A DNA stretch of 64,000 nt, from NCBI RefSeq assembly GCF_023065955.2, contig NW_026622930.1, positions 15,725,449 to 15,789,448 on the forward strand, given 5' to 3'. A model generated the notes under the pieces. That model was not told the origin of the DNA. It ran no database searches and saw nothing but the letters and a program-made list of their open reading frames with translations. Position 1 is the first letter of the stretch, and every line of letters begins with the position of its first letter. Source of the DNA: Ursus arctos. Its lineage: Eukaryota; Chordata; Mammalia; Carnivora; Ursidae. Positions 21,302-32,837 of this stretch are shown piece by piece. Made by a program: the position numbers and the translations under genes.

Positions 21302-21445
21302 TTCATTTCTTATCTTTTTTTTTTTTTTTTTTTGATGGAACTGTAATCTCCTTAACGTTGGGTCTCTGGCTGTATCATATTGTAACGCACACCATGTGCA
21401 CAGTGACTAGAATACATTGTTGGCTGAATACATCAGTGACTGCTT
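21302..21445 (+). repeat. Poly(T) and L2-like 3' end
   Basis: A long T-run at about 21316-21334 precedes GATGGAACTGTAATCTCCTTAACGTTGGG, CACAGTGACTAGAATACATTGTTGGCTGAATACATC, which resembles the L2 terminal segment. Confidence 0.5.
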
Positions 21446-21494
21446 ATGAATTGCTATGATTAGAAAATACGGAGGATTGTGCTGAAGTGTATTT

Positions 21495-22170
21495 TCCCCC
21501 TGAACTTGATATATTATCTAGAAATTTAGATATGTCTCTCCATAAACCAATACATTAGAATATTCAAATGAAAAAATCAAATCCTTAGAAAAATGTAACA
21601 TGAAATTTGAATTAAGAAAAAAAGAAATATCTGAATATTTCTATAACCTAAAAATATTGATCAATAGTCAGACCCTGTCCATGAATAAAATAAAAATACC
21701 ATGTCCAGATGAGTTTTAGCAATGAGTTCTGATGTCATTGTTTATAGATGATGATATTGTCTACACAGAAAAATGCTCTATAAAGATGAGAAATGAAACA
21801 TAGTTTAGAATGATGGCTGAGGACTCGGTTAATATGCAAGAACAAAATGCATATCTATATACCAGCAACAAATATATAGAAAATCTGTGAAGAATAGTCC
21901 ATCCAATAACAAAAACAATCAGAGTGTCTAAGGAAGCTGCTAACAGAAGAAGTTTCACCGCGGAAATTTAACTGAAAGAGCTTAAAGAGGACCTAAACGA
22001 GTGAGAGATACAACCATGATCATGCATAAACATGGACCTACAAGATGGCTGCTGTCATCTCCCCCAGTTGCTTCAGGGATTTCATGCAGTTCCAATGACA
22101 GTCCGATCATAGATTTGGAGGACAAGTTGACTGTAAAAGTGATATAAAAAAGCAAACCCCAAGAATAGTC
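21495..22170 (+). mobile_element. Old L1 ORF2 fragment, scrambled and frame-broken
   Basis: Sense-strand L1 ORF2 reminiscent strings: CCTAAAAATATTGATCAATAGTC, ATGCATATCTATATACCAGC, AACAAAAACAATCAGAG, AGTCAGGACTCTCTAAAAATG. The order includes internal deletions. No intact reading frame. Confidence 0.6.
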
Positions 22171-22475
22171 AGGACTCTCTAAAAATGAATAAGATCACCC
22201 ATTGCTTAGCTTGAGTTCCCTAGACAAACTGATGTGCTAATGCTGCTTTGGATATAATTCCAGATAAACAAGTGTAAGGGAAAAATGGAAATATGGCAGG
22301 GAAGAAGCGAAGGCACATATAAGAATATAAAATAGTAACAATAATAATAATAAAACACACAACAACATTTGGTAATGGGAGTGAATCGATAGAGGCTAAA
22401 CAAATGCAGTGGATCAACTAAAACCAGTGAATTCTAGAACTATTCTGGGGGTTTGGAAGAAGGAAGACTTTTCCT
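22171..22475. other. No recognised feature; short (ATA)n
   Basis: AATAATAATAATAA at about 22337-22352; remaining bases unassigned. Confidence 0.5.
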
Positions 22476-22687
22476 GGGGCTCCTGGGTGGCTCAGTCGGT
22501 TGAGCATCTAACTCAGCTCAGGTCATGATCTCAGGGTCATGGGATGGATCCCTGCATCAGGCTCAGCACTCAGCAGGAAGTCTGCTTGAGGCCTCTCTCC
22601 CTCCTCCTCTGCCCCTTCCCCTGCTTGTGCATGCATGCTCTCTCACTCTCTTTCTCTCTCTCAACTAAATAAATCTTTAAAAAAAAT
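22476..22687 (+). mobile_element. Carnivore SINE
   Basis: Head GGGGCTCCTGGGTGGCTCAG, GGTCATGATCTCAGGGTCAT, CT-rich body, tail AACTAAATAAATCTTT. TSD GAAGGAAGACTTTTCCT (22459-22475) and GAAGAAGACTTTTTCT (22688-22703), imperfect. Confidence 0.94.
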
Positions 22688-23019
22688 GAAGAAGACTTTT
22701 TCTGAAGGCCTTTTCTCATGTTCTGTCTCTTAGTGGTCAAAGATTACTCCACACAGCATTAAGTCTCTGCACATAATGGTAGTGTTTCCTGGTTCTTCTG
22801 GGCAGTTTCTGGGGACTCACACAACAGTGATAGCAACCACAGCATGAGCCACCATTTGGGGTGAGATAGCAAGCCAGAGGTCATCCCAGCATGCCTGACA
22901 TAGTGGCCACCAAACAGACATGATGAGACAAGCTGGTGTTTGCACATGGATGCAAAGATATCCTGAAGTACCAAGAACTGGCATGGACGGGAACACCTAC
23001 ACAACGATGGAGGGATTAA
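22688..23019. other. No recognised feature
   Basis: A 147-codon minus-strand open frame (22759-23202) covers this stretch and continues into the L1 relic. No motif is recognisable, so I treat it as chance. Confidence 0.5.
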
Positions 23020-23600
23020 GGCATGGGGTGATGACCTCGGAAAATAATTTTTCACTATCTTGCGAAGTTGAACATTTGTATACCAATTTGTATATCGTTT
23101 GACCGTGTGTGTAAGTGTAGAAACACCTGTTCTGGAGCATTTAGACCCTGTCAAAGATTGCACGTAGACAGATTTTTCATGAAAGCCAAATAACGTAAAC
23201 AATTCCTGAAGAACGGGTTAATAAAGTTCAATATAGTAACACAATAGAAAGAGAAAATGAATGACTTATAGTTTTATACAGCTTCATTTATAAAAATTAT
23301 AATTTTAAAGAAGGAAATAAAGCAGTTTTTAGAAGACTGCACAAAATACGATACCCATTTTCTATGTCCCAAAACAAGCTTGTCATGGGATGTATATGGA
23401 AACACTCTGAATATAGAACAAGTGAATGATAGATTCGGGGTAGTCTTCACCTCTCAGGAGGATGAGAAGAGGTGGGATATGGAAGGAGCACTCAGGTAGC
23501 TGCACATGAGGGTGATTGGTAACATCTCAGTCCTACAGAAGAGTGTTGCTTCTATGACGTTCAGGTTGTCACTGTACCTTAACACTGACAAATATATCTA
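23020..23600 (+). mobile_element. Old L1 3' end fragment
   Basis: CGAAGTTGAACATTTGTATACC, GTAAACAATTCCTGAAGAAC, ATAGTAACACAATAGAAAGAG and TTCACCTCTCAGGAGGATGAG are in the order of an L1M ORF2 end and 3' UTR, heavily decayed. Confidence 0.55.
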
Positions 23601-23809
23601 TTTGCTTTTTTGGAGGACACCGAAGAAGACATCTTATGAGACAAGCAATGGCCTCCTGGTCGTGTCTTCCATTCCTTTCTCCCTCCCTCCCAGTATAGAT
23701 TGCTAAAGCAGTTCTATTAATCTGGGAACCACGCTTGGAAAAGCACTGCTGTGATAACAGATCTCACATAATTTGAACTGGTAACTTAGGCTATATAATA
23801 AGGCAATCC

Positions 23810-24560
23810 CATGCCCTCCGTGTTTCCTCTCCCAGGGCAGATGCAAACATCTTCCAAATTGCGTAAGTGAAAAACATGGACACCATTCATGACTCTGGTT
23901 CTACCTTCCCCACCTCACCTCTATTAAATCATCACCTCCTCTCACTTAGAGCTACTTCATATCCTTGGAATCTATCCATTTTCTCCATCCTCAATGTTAC
24001 TGCTCTAGACAAAATAACCATCAGATTTAATCCCCTGGATTATTGCAATAGAACTGCTCTCTATCTCCCTTTGGCCCCTACATACTTTCTTCAAACGGTT
24101 TAGCAGGTGTCATTTTCCCAAGACAGAAATCTAATCATGCTGCTCTTGCTGAGAAGGTTCCTCAGGGGCCTCAGGGTAAAACACAAATTCCTCAAAGTGG
24201 GCCATCCACTCCCACTTGTTTATCTAGCCCTTGTGCACGTTCAAGACTCTCTTAGCAGTATTACTGTTTTATTACTGCCACGTAGTATAAGCTTCTGACT
24301 ATCCCCATGTTTTTTCTTGCCAGTGCTGCACTTTCTAGAATGGCCTTCTACAAATTCCTGACTGGCTCCTCCCTGCTTCTTAGAACAACATAGCTTGTGT
24401 TCATCTCATCATGGCGGCCTGTTTAAAATGATGACACATGTCTCGTACATGGACCCCTGCAACTTGCATTTATTCTTATCATGTACTTATTGCTGGTTTT
24501 GGATTTTAGAAGCCCCAGGCACTAAAAAGTCTACATTTACCCACACTCATCACATGTAAT
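23810..24560 (+). mobile_element. L2 LINE, ORF2 C-terminal part and 3' UTR
   Basis: The sense strand around 24030 translates to PLDYCNRTALYLPLAP, matching the LDYCN segment of L2 ORF2. It continues with ATCATGCTGCTCTTGCTGAG, GGCCTCAGGGTAAAACACAAATTCC and the L2 3' UTR. Frame is broken by stops at 24103 and later. Confidence 0.75.
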
Positions 24561-25269
24561 TCAAAAAATGAGAATGATGCTGGGTCATAAGATAGGTGGA
24601 TGGAAATCTAACAGATTGTTGATGTTTCCCCGTATGACTATGTGCTGCTTATGTTGAAACTGCAGCTATGCAATTTTAAAAAATCATGTGCCTATATTGC
24701 TGTGACTTTATGAAAACTGGACTTTTATTGAATAATTCACTGCTGCATGTATTTATTGTGATGTTTTGAAATTGTTTTGTTAACTATTAGACCCTCGGTG
24801 TCTGTTCCAGAAGAGCTAACAAATAACACATATTTGTTAATAGGAGGGAGGAATAAATGAGTAAACGAATGGCCACAGACTGTCATTCCTCTTGTCTTGC
24901 TGCTAATTACAAAGTGGCCTCTCACATTTTTCGATTTGACCTTACCCTTCTCAACTATATACTTTGCTTATCAGAACCCAGCCATCAAACTACATGAGTG
25001 GACAATTCTTCCATGACTACTTTTTAAATAGTTTTGAAAGAAGTCTCTTAAGTGATGTTTATTTCAGCCATTAATTCAAAAGTGACTTCTAGTTCTCCAA
25101 AATTAACAAAAAACCATCAGAGATTAAAACATCAGATAACATAGACACGTAATTTTTCATTTTATTTTCCAAGTAGTCAATCCAAAGGTATTATTTTTTG
25201 GTTTACTATAGAAATTAGTGATCCACAGAAAAATAACATGTTGCAAATGTAGCAGCTTAAAAAGACAAT
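24561..25269. other. No recognised feature
   Basis: AT-rich, unassigned. 24780-24880 faintly resembles an L2 end (GTGTCTGTTCCAGAAGAGC, GGAATAAATGAGTAAACG) but is not called. Confidence 0.45.
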
Positions 25270-25640
25270 TTTTTTTTTTTAAATCTCACAGTTTCTTTGA
25301 GTCAGGAATAAGGGCACCTGATGGTTTCGACTTAGAGTCTCTCCTGGGGCAGCAATCAAGGTGTCAACCAAGATTTCAGTCATCCGAGACTTAACTGGGT
25401 TTGGAGGATCCATTTCTGAGCTCACTTATACGGCTATGAAGAGAAAGTTTTGGTACCTTGACATGTGAGCTTCTCCATAGGACTTTTCATGAAACGGCTT
25501 CTCCCCGATGAGTAACATAAGAGAAAAGAGGGAAAGGTGTGAGAGACAGAGAGAAAGAGACAGAAGCCATAGTGTTCTATAACCTTATTTTAGAAGTGGC
25601 ATACCGTCCGCCATCTTCTATTGGCCACACGCACCTGACC
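25270..25640. mobile_element. Possible old LTR or DNA repeat
   Basis: AAATCTCACAGTTTCTTTGAGTCAGG, CAGCAATCAAGGTGTCAACC and ACATGTGAGCTTCTCCATAGG form a series common to a widespread eutherian repeat, probably LTR-derived. Family and orientation not assigned. Confidence 0.4.
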
Positions 25641-26135
25641 CTGATGCAAAGGGGGAGCGAGCCGTGCAAAGGTGTGAAGACCAGTATGTGAAGTCGTCGA
25701 GGACCACTGTGGAGACTGCACAGGAAGAATTTTGAGCAAGGATTTAGCATGATGTGACTTATGTCTAAAAGGATCATCCTCGTTGCATTTTGAGAAACAA
25801 GATGGAGGAGATCAAGATTGGAAGCAGGTGGGTCAGGTACAAGGCTGTCAGTGTTGAGGAAGCAGATAGTAAATTGTTGCTGAGCAAGGGTTGTAAAGTG
25901 ATGGTATTGATAAATCATCAGGCTCTATGTGTATGTTGAAAGTGTGACCTGAAGGATTTGCTGATGGGCTGGATGTGAAGTGTGAGGGAAGTAGAGGAAT
26001 TAAGGACAATGGCAGAATTTGGACTAAGAAATTGAATAGATGGTGGGGACATTCGTTAAGAAGGGAAAGATTGGTAGAGGGACTACTCTGGAGCAAGAGG
26101 AGGAACCAAGAATTCTGGTTGAAATACATTAAGTT

Positions 26136-26337
26136 GGGGTGCCTGGGTGGCACAGCGGTTAAGCGTCTGCTTTCGGCTCAGGGTGTGATCCCGGCGTTCT
26201 GGGATCGAGCCCCACATCAGGCTCCTCCGCTGTGAGCCTGCTTCTTCCTCTCCCACTCCCCCTGCTTGTGTTCCCTCTCTCGCTGGCTGTCTCTATCTCT
26301 GTCAAATAAATAAATAAAATCTTAAAAAAAAAAAAAA
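26136..26337 (+). mobile_element. Carnivore SINE, bear-type subfamily, perfect TSD
   Basis: GGGGTGCCTGGGTGGCACAG head, GGTGTGATCCCGGCGTTC, GGGATCGAGCCCCACATC, TCGCTGGCTGTCTCTATC, tail ending in a long A-run. Perfect 15-base TSD GAAATACATTAAGTT (26121-26135 and 26338-26352). Little divergence suggests a late insertion. Confidence 0.98.
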
Positions 26338-26380
26338 GAAATACATTAAGTTTAACGTGCCTATTAAATACCCAAGTAGA

Positions 26381-26590
26381 GGGGCTTCTGGATGGCTCAG
26401 TCAGTTGTGTCTGCTTTCAGCTCAGGTCATGATCCCAGGGTTTGGGATCAAGTCCCACATCAGGTTCCTTGCTCAGTGGGGAGTCTGCTTCTCCCTCTCC
26501 CTCTGCTGCCCCCCCCCGCTTGTGCTCTCTCTCACTCTCTCTCTCTCTGTCAAATAAATAAATAAAATCTTAAATGAATAAGTAAATAAA
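26381..26590 (+). mobile_element. Carnivore SINE, older subfamily
   Basis: GGGGCTTCTGGATGGCTCAG head, GGTCATGATCCCAGGGTTTG, B-box GGGATCAAGTCCCACA, tail AAATAAATAAATAAAATCTT plus a further AAATAAATAAA repeat. TSD TAAATACCCAAGTA repeated at 26365 and 26591. Same orientation as, and only 43 bases from, the preceding SINE. Confidence 0.96.
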
Positions 26591-27309
26591 TAAATACCCA
26601 AGTACAGAGGACAGGTTGTTGAATTTACAAGTTCAGTTTCCAGGCAAGAAGCTGGGGCTACAGATATAAAAATAGGAGTCATAGGACTAAAACTGGGAGT
26701 CGTAAGATTAGAAACGCAGTCATCAGAGTAAACATGGTATTTAAGAACATGAGGTGGTTGAGATAATCTATACAATGATTGAAGAGAGAGAAAAGATGAC
26801 GAAGAACTGAATTCTTGGAAATACCTGTATTTGGAGATAAGAAAGAAGAGAAGAATGTGATAACGTAGAAGACAGGGGAATTCAAGAGAACATCTACTCC
26901 CTGGAAGCAGGATGGTCAGGTAAGTCATTTGCAGCTGACGGGTCATGCAAGACGGAGATGAGAATTGACTACTAGATTTGGCCATGTGGAGGTCATTGCT
27001 GACCTCATAGACCAGTTATGGTGGGGGCAGAATCCAAACTGGTGTGCTTTTCAGAGAGATTGGTAGGAAAGGAAGAGGAAAAAGACATTTTGTGAAATAA
27101 TAAGAAAGCAAAGCATTGGGACAGTAGCTGAAGGCTGATGGGTAAGCAGGGAAGAAAATTTAAAGGTTGAAGACTATTGTAGCATATTTGAATCCCAATC
27201 ATTACAAACCAAAAGATTGGAGCAGATGAGGATAAAGTACAGCAAAGTGTACCTGCAGGAGAAAAATCCAGTCATAAATGTAAAATGAGAGCAGTTAGCA
27301 ATGTTACCT

Positions 27310-27510
27310 ATTTTTCCACAACCAAATCCAACTGTTGCTTTTTGACTCCACAGACTATATGCAGATTTTTCTCTCTATTCCTTTCCTGACAACATTTCTT
27401 ATACTTGGAATGAGCTTCCTCTCTCTCTCTCTCTTTTTTTTACCTGAAAAAAACATCTGTTCTTTAAGATCCAACTCTAAATTTGTCTCTTCTGAAAAAT
27501 GAGCCTTAGA
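27310..27510 (+). repeat. L2 3' region fragment
   Basis: CTTATACTTGGAATGAGCTTCC, (CT)n, TTCTTTAAGATCCAACTC and CTTCTGAAAAATGAGCCTTAG are in L2 3' UTR order; diverged. Confidence 0.5.
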
Positions 27511-28005
27511 TGAGGCTGAGTAGTGGTTCCCCAAATAGCTTTACATCTTAATCTCCAGAACCCGGAAATGTTACTTTATGTGGTAAAAGGAATTTTGTAG
27601 AAGTGATTGAGTCAGGATCCTACCTTGATCCTTAAATTTAGAATCTGGAGATGGGCAGATTATTCAAGTGGGCCAAATGTAATCAACATGGTTTTGGTAA
27701 GAGAGATGTGGGGGAATCATAGAGAAGAAGAGGATGTAATGATGGAAACAGAAATTGGAGTCATGTGATTTGAAGAGTGAGAAAGGGGTCACACACCAAA
27801 GAATATGGGCAGCCTCTAGAAGCTGAAAGGCAAGGAAACAGAGTCTCCCTTCAGAGCCTCCAGAAGGAATCAGCCTTGACTTGACTATAGGTGGTGAAAT
27901 GAACTTCAGACTTCTGAGCACTGGAACTGTAAAAGAATAAATTTGGGTTGCTTTAGGATACCAAATCTGTGGTAACTTGTCACAGCAGTGATGGGAAAAT
28001 AATGA
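27511..28005 (+). mobile_element. MLT1-like MaLR LTR
   Basis: TGAGGCTGAGTAGTGGTTCC, GAAATGTTACTTTATGTGGT, AATCTGGAGATGGGCAGATTATTC, AGAGCCTCCAGAAGG, CTTGACTTGACTATAGG, GACTTCTGAGCACTGGAACTG, AATAAATTTGGGTTG and TCTGTGGTAACTTGTCACAGC give a near-complete MLT1-type LTR with its polyadenylation signal. Confidence 0.85.
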
Positions 28006-28067
28006 AGACCTCCCCTCAAAAGCTCTTCCTTCATCTGGCTTCTTCGTCTTCCTCTTACCTCATGTGG

Positions 28068-28740
28068 AATTTATTTTACAACAGCTTTACTGACTTGCAA
28101 TTTATATACCATAAAATTAAGTATTTAAGTGTACAATCAATGACTTTTAGTGAATTTACCAAGTTGTGCAGCAATCACCATAAACCAGTTCTAGACCATT
28201 CCTGTCACCCCAACATTATCCTTCACGGCTGTGTTCAGATAATCCTAACTCCTGGCCTCAGCTCCACACAACCATTAATCTACTTTTTGCCCCCATGGGT
28301 TGGCCTTTTCTGGATGCTTCAGTACATGCAATCATAGAGTACATGGTCTTTCGTGTCCGGCTTCTTTCACTCACCACGATGTTTTTAAGGTTCTTCCATG
28401 AGGCAGTACCTATCAGAACTTTGTTCCTTTTTATCATTGAATATTACCCCACTGGGTGGATATTCCACAATTTGTTTGTTCATTTAAAGGTTGATGGACA
28501 AGGCACCTGGGTGGCTCAGTAGGTTAGGCATCTGCCTTCGGCTCAGGTCATGATCTCAGGGTCCTGGGATAGAGCCCCAAGTTGGGCTCTCTGTTCAGCG
28601 AGGAGCTTGCTTCTCTGCTTCTCTCTCCCTTTGCCTGCAGCTCCCCCTGCTTGCGTTTTTTTTTCCTCTCTCTCTGTCAAATAAATAAATAAAACCTTTA
28701 AAAAAATACAGGCTGATGGACATTTGGGTTGCTCACATAA
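28068..28740 (-). mobile_element. L1M 3' end, split by a SINE
   Basis: Plus strand shows the antisense L1M end: CTTTACTGACTTGCAATTTATATACC, AGTTGTGCAGCAATCACC, CATGGGTTGGCCTTTTCTGG, TCGTGTCCGGCTTCTTTCACTC and, after the SINE, GATGGACATTTGGGTTGC. Frame not intact. Confidence 0.85.
28501..28710 (+). mobile_element. Carnivore SINE inside L1
   Basis: Head GGCACCTGGGTGGCTCAGTA, GGTCATGATCTCAGGGTCCT, GGGATAGAGCCCCAAG, tail AAATAAATAAATAAAACCTT. TSD GGTTGATGGACA (28489-28500) and GGCTGATGGACA (28711-28722), which is L1 sequence. Confidence 0.96.
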
Positions 28741-28789
28741 TACTTGAATATCCATTTCTTCCTTATAATATTTTGAACCTACCGCTTGG

Positions 28790-28905
28790 TGTCATGTTAT
28801 AGTTCCGAACAAGAAAGGAAGTCTGTCTGATTCACCTTTCTGTGCCCACACCCCATACCTGTATCTGGCAAATTGCGGTTGTTCAATGACCATCACTTGC
28901 CATCG
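28790..28905 (+). repeat. L2 3' end fragment
   Basis: GTCTGTCTGATTCACCTTTCTGTGCCCAC, ATACCTGTATCTGGCAAATTGC and GTTGTTCAATGACC fit the L2 terminal layout; weak. Confidence 0.45.
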
Positions 28906-30384
28906 TGTGTCGTTTCCATGACCCATCCTGCTAGTTCCGCTAGGGCATCATAACGACAGTCCAGCTGACAGGCAGCATTTCCTTCTCCAGCATTGCCTCT
29001 CCCTAGCCGCTTTCCATTTTTCTAACGCTGTACCTACTACTGTCAGCTGGTTGCAGTCACAGTTTGCTCAAAACCTCCTTTCACATTTCCTCGGGGCAAA
29101 GGACAGTGGGCTTCTCAGAGTTAAGGTCTAATATGGGCTCTGGAGAAAGAACAATTACTTGAATAAAAATGTTACCTCTTTGTCGTGTCCTTTTGCCAGA
29201 CTACATTATGGATCTATGTAAAGAAGAATAACAGTGAACACATAAAAATAAATGGAAACCCCTCAGCCTCAAGAGCCCCAAGTATGTAACGAAAGAAAAA
29301 GAAAAATCCTTGCGAGGCAAAGTTAAATTCCTTTGGATGTTTCCAACATTCAGCTTTGACTCCCAATGATCAGCGGAGAATATTGGCCGATGATTCTAGG
29401 AGCCTTCAATGAATACCTCTTTTTAAGGATTTAGTTTCTCTTTCACGGCATTTTAGTAATCACTCACGCTGCTATGAAAATCGGATAATGGCCCACAATA
29501 CATCCTGAAATGAAAAAGAATGCAAGGAGAAATAAAGCAAGAAAACCCACAACACGCGGGCATTATCAATTCAGGCTCACTCAGGCTTCGCAGGTGGAAT
29601 CAGTCTTAATTCAAAGGGCCCTCTCCTCAGAGATTGAGGCAAGTGATACTTTTCTTTGTGGCCTTTCGGACTTTTCATTCCACACAATCATAGCACACAC
29701 CAAGTTTGAAAGCTGAGCTTTCGGAAATATGTAACAGGACATTGAAATGAGAAAAGGGAAAGAGGCAGAAAGACATTTTATTGAAAAGCATTTCGTAGAG
29801 CTTAGCTTACAATTGGACACTTGCCTTTGATGGGTCTGCTTTTAAAATAGGAAATTGATTTTCAGTTAACCAACTGAAAGAAAAATGCACTCCCCACACT
29901 CTAGCTCTTAATTCTGCAGGCAGTCCTTCCTTCCTTTCGGACTTTCCTAGTAAAGGAATTTGAATACTTCGCCAATGAAAAGTGCACAGGGTTTAGGCAT
30001 GCTGCTCAGGAGCAGTTCAGTCCAAATTTATGTTGTACCTTCTGTTTTCCCCAGGACTGAAAACAGAACACTTCCATAGAGGCGGGATGTAGTTCGGAAA
30101 AAAGAAAAAATTGGGTGAGCAGGCAAGGCCACTCTTCGAAATGTGCCAATGTGTGATAAGTGAATTACATTCTAGTATATGAAATGTGACACGTGTGAAT
30201 TAATTACTGATACTAACTTGATTCACATTAAGTTGCCAGTAATTTGTCATTTTAAATAATCTATGAAAAAATTATATTGGTTTATGATCCATTTCAAATG
30301 AGGAACCTTAAGCAGACAAGACAGTGTTGTGAAGTAGAAATACCCAAGGGATGTTTGGTTGTTTTTCTCATTCTGTCACTATCG
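28906..30384. other. 1.5 kb with no recognised repeat
   Basis: Mixed composition and no mobile-element hallmarks. Open frames at 29510-29820 on both strands are short. 30165-30300 (ATTAATTACTGATACTAAC, GTTGCCAGTAATTTGTCATT) has homeodomain-like TAATTA words and could be conserved non-coding DNA. Confidence 0.4.
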
Positions 30385-30500
30385 GCTCTCTGATCACGGG
30401 GACAGTCTTTCTTCTTAATTTCCTCAGTGCCTAGCATAGTGCATAATACATATTATATTCTCAAAGAATATTTGTTGAGTGAGTGATTGAATGAACAGTA
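30385..30500 (+). repeat. L2 3' end
   Basis: GGGGACAGTCTTTCTTC, AGTGCCTAGCATAGTGCATAATACA and GAATATTTGTTGAGTGAGTG, ATTGAATGAAC: clear L2 terminal segment. Confidence 0.85.
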
Positions 30501-32134
30501 CACGTTAGTGGATATTTGATTTCACAAGGCTTTTGTTTCTGAATCAGTAAAAATAAAATGAAATAAAACGATGTTGGTTCCATGCACTTGAAAGGGGCCT
30601 CTAACTCCAAAGATCATAAAATGTAGAAATGGGATGTCAGCTTATTCAATGAACTTCTAATGACATTCCGATTATGGTCATCTTGTCTACTTAAATATCA
30701 CAAGTTACAGGAGACTCATAATCTCATGAGGAAGCCAACACCATATTTGGTTGGCTTTCATTCTCAAAAAATACGTCACCTTATATTAAGCTCAAATACA
30801 GCTGTCTACCATACAAGCATTTTTTTCCCTCCAGGGTAATATATGTGATAAGACGTTAGATGCAACTCTTCCTGAGTGTTAGAATTTTAGCAAAGACTCT
30901 AAGAGCCGAGAAGGGAATAGTCGGCACAAGGTGAACCCATATTCCAACATAAGGTTACCTAGATCATGCATTCAGGACTTGCAATGGAGTTGGCCCAGAC
31001 TAGTTTCCTTCCACTTTGGCCCATCACCTACAACCTGGCGATATAAGCAAATGCTAGGGATGTAAAGGATGAAAAGATTGGATAATTCCGCACTGGCAAT
31101 TAATGATATATCTCAAGAGTGATTTAAGTAACTTCCTTTAACAGCCTATTTGCTCAACGAGGTACGTGCTCCCGTCAGCTGGGGGTTACTAAGACCTATG
31201 TGTTTAGACTCGACTCTCTTGGACTAGTGCTCAGACCTCTCAGCAGGGAGTGCTGCTTATCTCCAGGTGGCATTTCAGGAGCTCAAGAGAGGGTCCTACA
31301 AAACATGTGATCAGTTTTTGAGGGGGCTGAGCTATCTGGTTTTCTCTGATATGAGCGAGAGGCGCAATGAAGCTGTTTATGGCCGCACCAAAAGAAACTG
31401 GTGGTTAGAGCCAACAGCCACTAATGGCACATCAATAGTAGGAACAGTAAACAAACATACAAATAAATGAAAGAAGAAAATCCCATTGTCTCCCCTTTCT
31501 CCTACCTTTCATTTTCCCTCGAATGATTTCTGCTGGCAGAATGTAAAAGTCAGCCAGGTAGCAATGATGTCTGGTGTACACAGTTTATAGAAATTTGGAC
31601 TTGGTTTTACAAAGGAGAGTCAAAAAAGGTGAATTTGGACAGGAAAGAAGGTGATACATAAGTAAACCAGTACCACCTACGCCTTTGGTTGTTCAGCAAA
31701 CTTCCACACCATCCTACACATATTTGACTCTTCTTGTGACAAAATAAAAATCACTTCCTCTGCCTAATGAGATGCAACTCTCTGGACAAATGGAGATGCT
31801 CTTGCCTTCTCTCTAAATAGGGTAGGAACAAAATCACAAAATGAGGTCCATTTCTCTTTTAACTCAGCTACAAAACCACTTAAATGATCTTGAACCTAAA
31901 CATTAAATTATGTAGATAAGTATCACCAACCAACTAATTATATATGCAATAATAAGCAAAAAAGCTAAAAAAGGAAAAAATATATTATGTATGCTAATCA
32001 ACAAGAGGCATCCTCCACAATTTCTGTGAGAACTGCAGTGCGTATATGTGTGTAATTAATATAATCTTAATATTTGTATCACTTCTGGAACTAATCACGA
32101 GACTATAATTTCCTTTTTTTACAAGAAAGTTCTA
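30501..32134. other. 1.6 kb with no recognised feature
   Basis: Unassigned. The 67-codon open frame 31267-31470 has no motif or homologue I recognise and no splice-like context. Confidence 0.45.
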
Positions 32135-32837
32135 CAAGACGCCTTCCCACTAACTTCAGATATTAAATTGCAAGTCTAGGATGTCACCTGTGCTTCTGAT
32201 CAACTGGCTGTAGATGGGAGGTTTCCAGGGGCCCTTCTGTGAGTTTGAATTAATTTGACAGAGTGGCTCGCAGAACTCAGAGAAACACTTTGTTTACTAG
32301 ATTACTGGTTACTACTGATTCTTATAAAAGGATATAATTTAGGAACAGCCAGATGGAAGAGATGCAGAGGACGAAGATACATATGGGCAGGGGCAAGGAG
32401 CTTCTGGGCTCTCTGTGGGTGAGCCACTCTCACTGCCTCTACACATGTCCAACCCCCCCAGAAGCTCTACAAATCCTGCCCTTTGGGTTTTTATGGAGGC
32501 TTCATTACACAGAGATGATTGATTAAACAGTTGGCCATTGGCAACTGATTCAACCACCAGCCCCTCTCCGGATCCTGGAGGTCAAGGGGGTGGGACTGAA
32601 AGTTCCAGCCTTCTAATCACAAGGTTGTTTCCCCTAGTAATCAGCCCCATCTTTAAGTATTTCCAAAAGTCACCTCATTTACATAAACTCGGGTATGGTT
32701 AAAGGGGTTTTAAATGTATATCAAGATGTCTTTATAGCTTTTATCACTTAGAAATTTCCAAGAGTTTTAGGAGCTCTGTGCCAGGAAGAGGGCCAAAGAT
32801 GAAAAATATATTTCTTATTATAAATCACAATATCACA
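32135..32837 (-). mobile_element. Endogenous retrovirus LTR (ERVL-type), minus strand
   Basis: On the minus strand it starts TGTGATATTGTGATTTATAA and runs about 700 bases. It contains a TCTGTGTAATGAAGCCTCCA segment, CATCTCTTCCATCTGGCTGT, a degraded TATCCTTTTATAAGAATCAG and AGAACTCTGCGAGCC, then GTCTAGACTTGCAATTTAAT near the 3' end. I associate this order with MER21-like ERVL LTRs (recall, not search). Its position downstream of the integrase relic on the same strand makes it the 3' LTR of that provirus. The boundary at 32135 is approximate. Confidence 0.7.

Larger units (their letters stand above)
25690..27200 (-). mobile_element. L2 LINE, reverse transcriptase region, with two nested SINEs
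   Basis: The minus strand keeps the L2 (CR1-clade) ORF2 order. The decayed polymerase core translates as KYHVYSDD at about 26719-26745, where the family has YADD. Downstream (lower coordinates) are antisense GGATTTGCTGATGGGCTGG, GACTTATGTCTAAAAGGATC. On the plus strand the right end shows GTGGAGGTCATTGCTGACC. Stops and small indels break the frame. SINEs at 26136-26337 and 26381-26590 split it; their TSDs are L2 sequence. Confidence 0.8.

Noticed and set aside
22759..23202. 147-codon minus-strand open frame
   Set aside because: Runs across unassigned DNA into the antisense of an L1 relic; no motif.
26473..26985. 170-codon minus-strand open frame as a host gene
   Set aside because: Its body is L2 reverse transcriptase text and its end is SINE and simple-repeat sequence.
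31267..31470. 67-codon open frame as a possible exon
   Set aside because: No bounding splice sites that I could justify and no recognisable protein; too short to support.
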